This document shows, piece by piece, positions 62,390-64,000 of a stretch of 64,000 bases of DNA. This DNA comes from Avibacterium gallinarum (lineage in GTDB: Bacteria; Pseudomonadota; Gammaproteobacteria; Enterobacterales; Pasteurellaceae): contig NZ_PQVJ01000001.1 in the NCBI RefSeq assembly GCF_002921135.1, forward strand, positions 62,001-126,000, given 5' to 3'. Made by a program: the position numbers and the translations under genes. Within the stretch, counting starts at the first letter, position 1. The number at the start of each line of letters is the position of its first letter. Under the pieces are notes generated by a model. That model saw nothing but the letters and a program-made list of their open reading frames with translations, searched no databases and had not been told where the DNA came from.

Positions 62390-63711
62390 TGCTCAGTCGA
62401 ATGTTATTGCAATCTTGGCGACACGGTTTAAAACGCAAATTGCTCGCCATTATGACTATTTTTCTCGCCGCGGGGCTGGTTTCTGCCCTGCTTGCGGTAT
62501 CCATTGATATTGGCGATAAAATGGCGCGCGAGCTGAAATCCTATGGCGCGAATATTTTGATTGAACCTGCCAGCAGTGCGGTGCTTTCCGCAGAAATAAA
62601 CGGAGGAAACAGCCTTTCCACGCAGGATTTTTTAGATGAAAAAGAATTGCCTAATGTGAAAGATATTTTCTGGCGTAATAACATTGTGGGCTTTGCGCCA
62701 CTGCTCAGTGCAGAAGTGGAAGGCAAAAATCTGACGCAAAACAATACCCATAATATCAGCATTTTAGGCACATTTTTCGATCATCCCATTGCCATTCCTG
62801 ATGAAGATGACTACCACACCGGGCAACGCATTATTAGCCCTTATTGGAAAGTGCAAGGGCAATGGGTGGACGATAGCCAGAAAAATATTAGCGAAAATAT
62901 CCCCGCACTTTTAGGTAATCAATTAGCCAATCGCACGCAGTGGAAAATCGGCGATCAAATTGAACTGAATTATCACGAGGGCGAAACGCAACGCCAGCTT
63001 AATCTTCATATTGTCGGGATTTTAAGCACTGGTGGCGCGGAAGAACAGCAGATCGTGCTGCCCTTAAGTGCGGTGCAAAATTTGTTAAATTTATCTGGCA
63101 AAGTGCAAGCGATCAAGGTTTCCGCGCTTACCGTGCCAGAAAATAAACTCTCGCGCAAAGCCAGAGATAACCCTGATGCCTTAGCTGCCGAAGAATACGA
63201 TCGCTGGTACTGCACCGCTTATGTGTCTTCGATTTCTCATCAGTTAGAAGAGGCCATTTCAGGCGCAGTGGTTCGCCCAATTTGGCAAGTTGCGGCTTCT
63301 GAAGGCGTGGTGATTGAAAAAATCCAGCTCTTGCTTGCCGTGGTAACCGTGGCGGCATTAGTCGCTGCGGCGATGGGGATTGCTTCGCTGATGACCACCA
63401 CCATTATCGAACGGAGTAAAGAAATTGGCTTGATGAAAGCTCTTGGCGCTTACCAATGGCAAATTGTCTTACTGTTTTATTGCGAAGCCATTATCAGCGC
63501 CCTACTCGGTGGTGCGCTTGGTTGCGTAGCCGGTTGGGGGCTGGCCAAATTTATCGGCATTACCCTATTTGGCTCGCCTTTAGATTTCGCTTGGATCGTG
63601 GTGCCTTGCGTATTGGTACTGTCGATGATCATTGCCTTAATCGGCACTTGGTTCCCTGCTCATCGTATTGCCCAGCTTTATCCTGTGGAGGTGTTGTATG
63701 GCCGCCAATAA
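62389..63711 (+). CDS. FtsX/MacB-type ABC transporter permease (iron operon, first)
   Basis: This 440-residue inner-membrane protein has an N-terminal span (about 20-40), a periplasmic MacB-like domain (about 45-300) and three C-terminal spans of the FtsX type (Ile-Ile-Glu-Arg-Ser-Lys-Glu-Ile-Gly-Leu-Met-Lys-Ala-Leu-Gly-Ala). MacB-type permeases work mechanotransmissively with a cytoplasmic ATPase rather than as channels. In relatives of this operon an ATPase and a thioredoxin-like protein follow; here the window ends first. Translationally coupled to both neighbours. Confidence 0.93.
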   Translation: MLSRMLLQSWRHGLKRKLLAIMTIFLAAGLVSALLAVSIDIGDKMARELKSYGANILIEPASSAVLSAEINGGNSLSTQDFLDEKELPNVKDIFWRNNIVGFAPLLSAEVEGKNLTQNNTHNISILGTFFDHPIAIPDEDDYHTGQRIISPYWKVQGQWVDDSQKNISENIPALLGNQLANRTQWKIGDQIELNYHEGETQRQLNLHIVGILSTGGAEEQQIVLPLSAVQNLLNLSGKVQAIKVSALTVPENKLSRKARDNPDALAAEEYDRWYCTAYVSSISHQLEEAISGAVVRPIWQVAASEGVVIEKIQLLLAVVTVAALVAAAMGIASLMTTTIIERSKEIGLMKALGAYQWQIVLLFYCEAIISALLGGALGCVAGWGLAKFIGITLFGSPLDFAWIVVPCVLVLSMIIALIGTWFPAHRIAQLYPVEVLYGRQ

Positions 63712-64000
63712 TGCTCATTCAATCAACGCGCGCACAATGTTTTGGCGTTTAATTATCAATGCGTTACGCTTGCGTTTGCAACGGGTGATGATTATTTTCG
63801 CGGCACTCACCGTTGGCGCAAGTATTGTTACCGCAATGGCCGCGGTGTATTTCGACATCAACACCAAAATGAGCCAAGAGCTGCGCACCTTTGGGGCAAA
63901 TTTTTACATCGGTTCAAACAGCAGTGGCTTGATGAATGAAACGGATTTCAACCACATTCTTAGCCAAGCTCCACAAGGTTTAATCACCGCAGCTAGCCCT
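63698..64000 (+). CDS. Second FtsX/MacB-type ABC permease of the iron operon (partial)
   Basis: The first 101 codons are present and the gene runs off the right edge. ATG 63698 follows GGAGGTG and lies inside the previous gene's end (14-base overlap). The sequence opens Met-Ala-Ala-Asn-Asn-Ala-His-Ser and contains a membrane span, then Lys-Met-Ser-Gln-Glu-Leu-Arg-Thr-Phe-Gly-Ala-Asn, closely parallel to Lys-Met-Ala-Arg-Glu-Leu-Lys-Ser-Tyr-Gly-Ala-Asn in the first permease, so the two are paralogues from an old tandem duplication. Confidence 0.9.
   Translation, partial: MAANNAHSINARTMFWRLIINALRLRLQRVMIIFAALTVGASIVTAMAAVYFDINTKMSQELRTFGANFYIGSNSSGLMNETDFNHILSQAPQGLITAASP

Overview
The window is a chromosomal segment of a Pasteurellaceae bacterium. 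Its gene clusters (rsmI-lpoA-yraN-diaA-dolP, metY-rimP-nusA-infB-rbfA-truB, gcvA/gcvB/ilvE) are those of Haemophilus-like gammaproteobacteria. Intergenic and coding DNA is sprinkled with the 9-mer AAGTGCGGT, the Haemophilus-type uptake signal sequence (USS), often as inverted pairs that double as terminators. I cannot fix the genus from sequence alone.

Layout. 1-1 kb: end of a yciO-like gene and a toxin-first RelE/HigB-type toxin-antitoxin pair. 1-5.2 kb: rsmI, divergent from the envelope/replication cluster lpoA-yraN-diaA-dolP. 5.3-12.9 kb: oligopeptide importer oppABCDF and periplasmic gamma-glutamyltransferase. 13.2-19 kb: SOS-type uvrD, rlmM, gcvA, the small RNA GcvB and ilvE. 19-25.2 kb: the translation/transcription operon led by initiator tRNA. 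25.3-30.5 kb: a small kinase-like protein, an AGCS alanine symporter, a CRP-controlled SDR dehydrogenase and tyrP. 30.6-31.8 kb: decayed remains of a pgaCD polysaccharide synthase locus. 31.9-37.7 kb: secreted nucleotidase, quinol nitric oxide reductase and an HxlR-controlled oxidoreductase. 37.8-42.3 kb: thrS with a tRNA-mimicking leader, grxB, and a fructosamine kinase/hexitol phosphatase pair. 42.4-45 kb: thiamine-precursor ABC importer under a TPP riboswitch. 45.2-58 kb: a small secreted protein and a 4,092-codon trimeric autotransporter adhesin. 58.4-64 kb: an FTR1/P19 iron-uptake operon running off the right edge.

What stands out. (1) The giant adhesin gene is one reading frame interrupted by a single in-frame TAA at 53110-53112, where an internal paralogous repeat has CAA (Gln). 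It contains about five tandem 1.3-kb stalk modules carrying collagen-like Gly-X-Y stretches. (2) The GU-rich seed of GcvB (17612-17621) is perfectly complementary over 10 nt to the leader of the adjacent ilvE gene (17901-17910), just upstream of its Shine-Dalgarno. (3) The thrS leader holds a hairpin with a 7-nt loop reading C-U-C-G-U-A-U, a close mimic of a tRNA-Thr(CGU) anticodon arm. (4) pgaC has lost its 5' half and carries a nonsense codon, while pgaD is intact.

Metabolically the genes describe a host-adapted, amino-acid- and peptide-scavenging, facultatively anaerobic organism: peptide import and gamma-glutamyl cleavage, alanine and tyrosine uptake, salvage of a thiamine precursor, NO detoxification, and reduced-iron import. 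Functions are assigned from recognised family sequence features; no database search was run.
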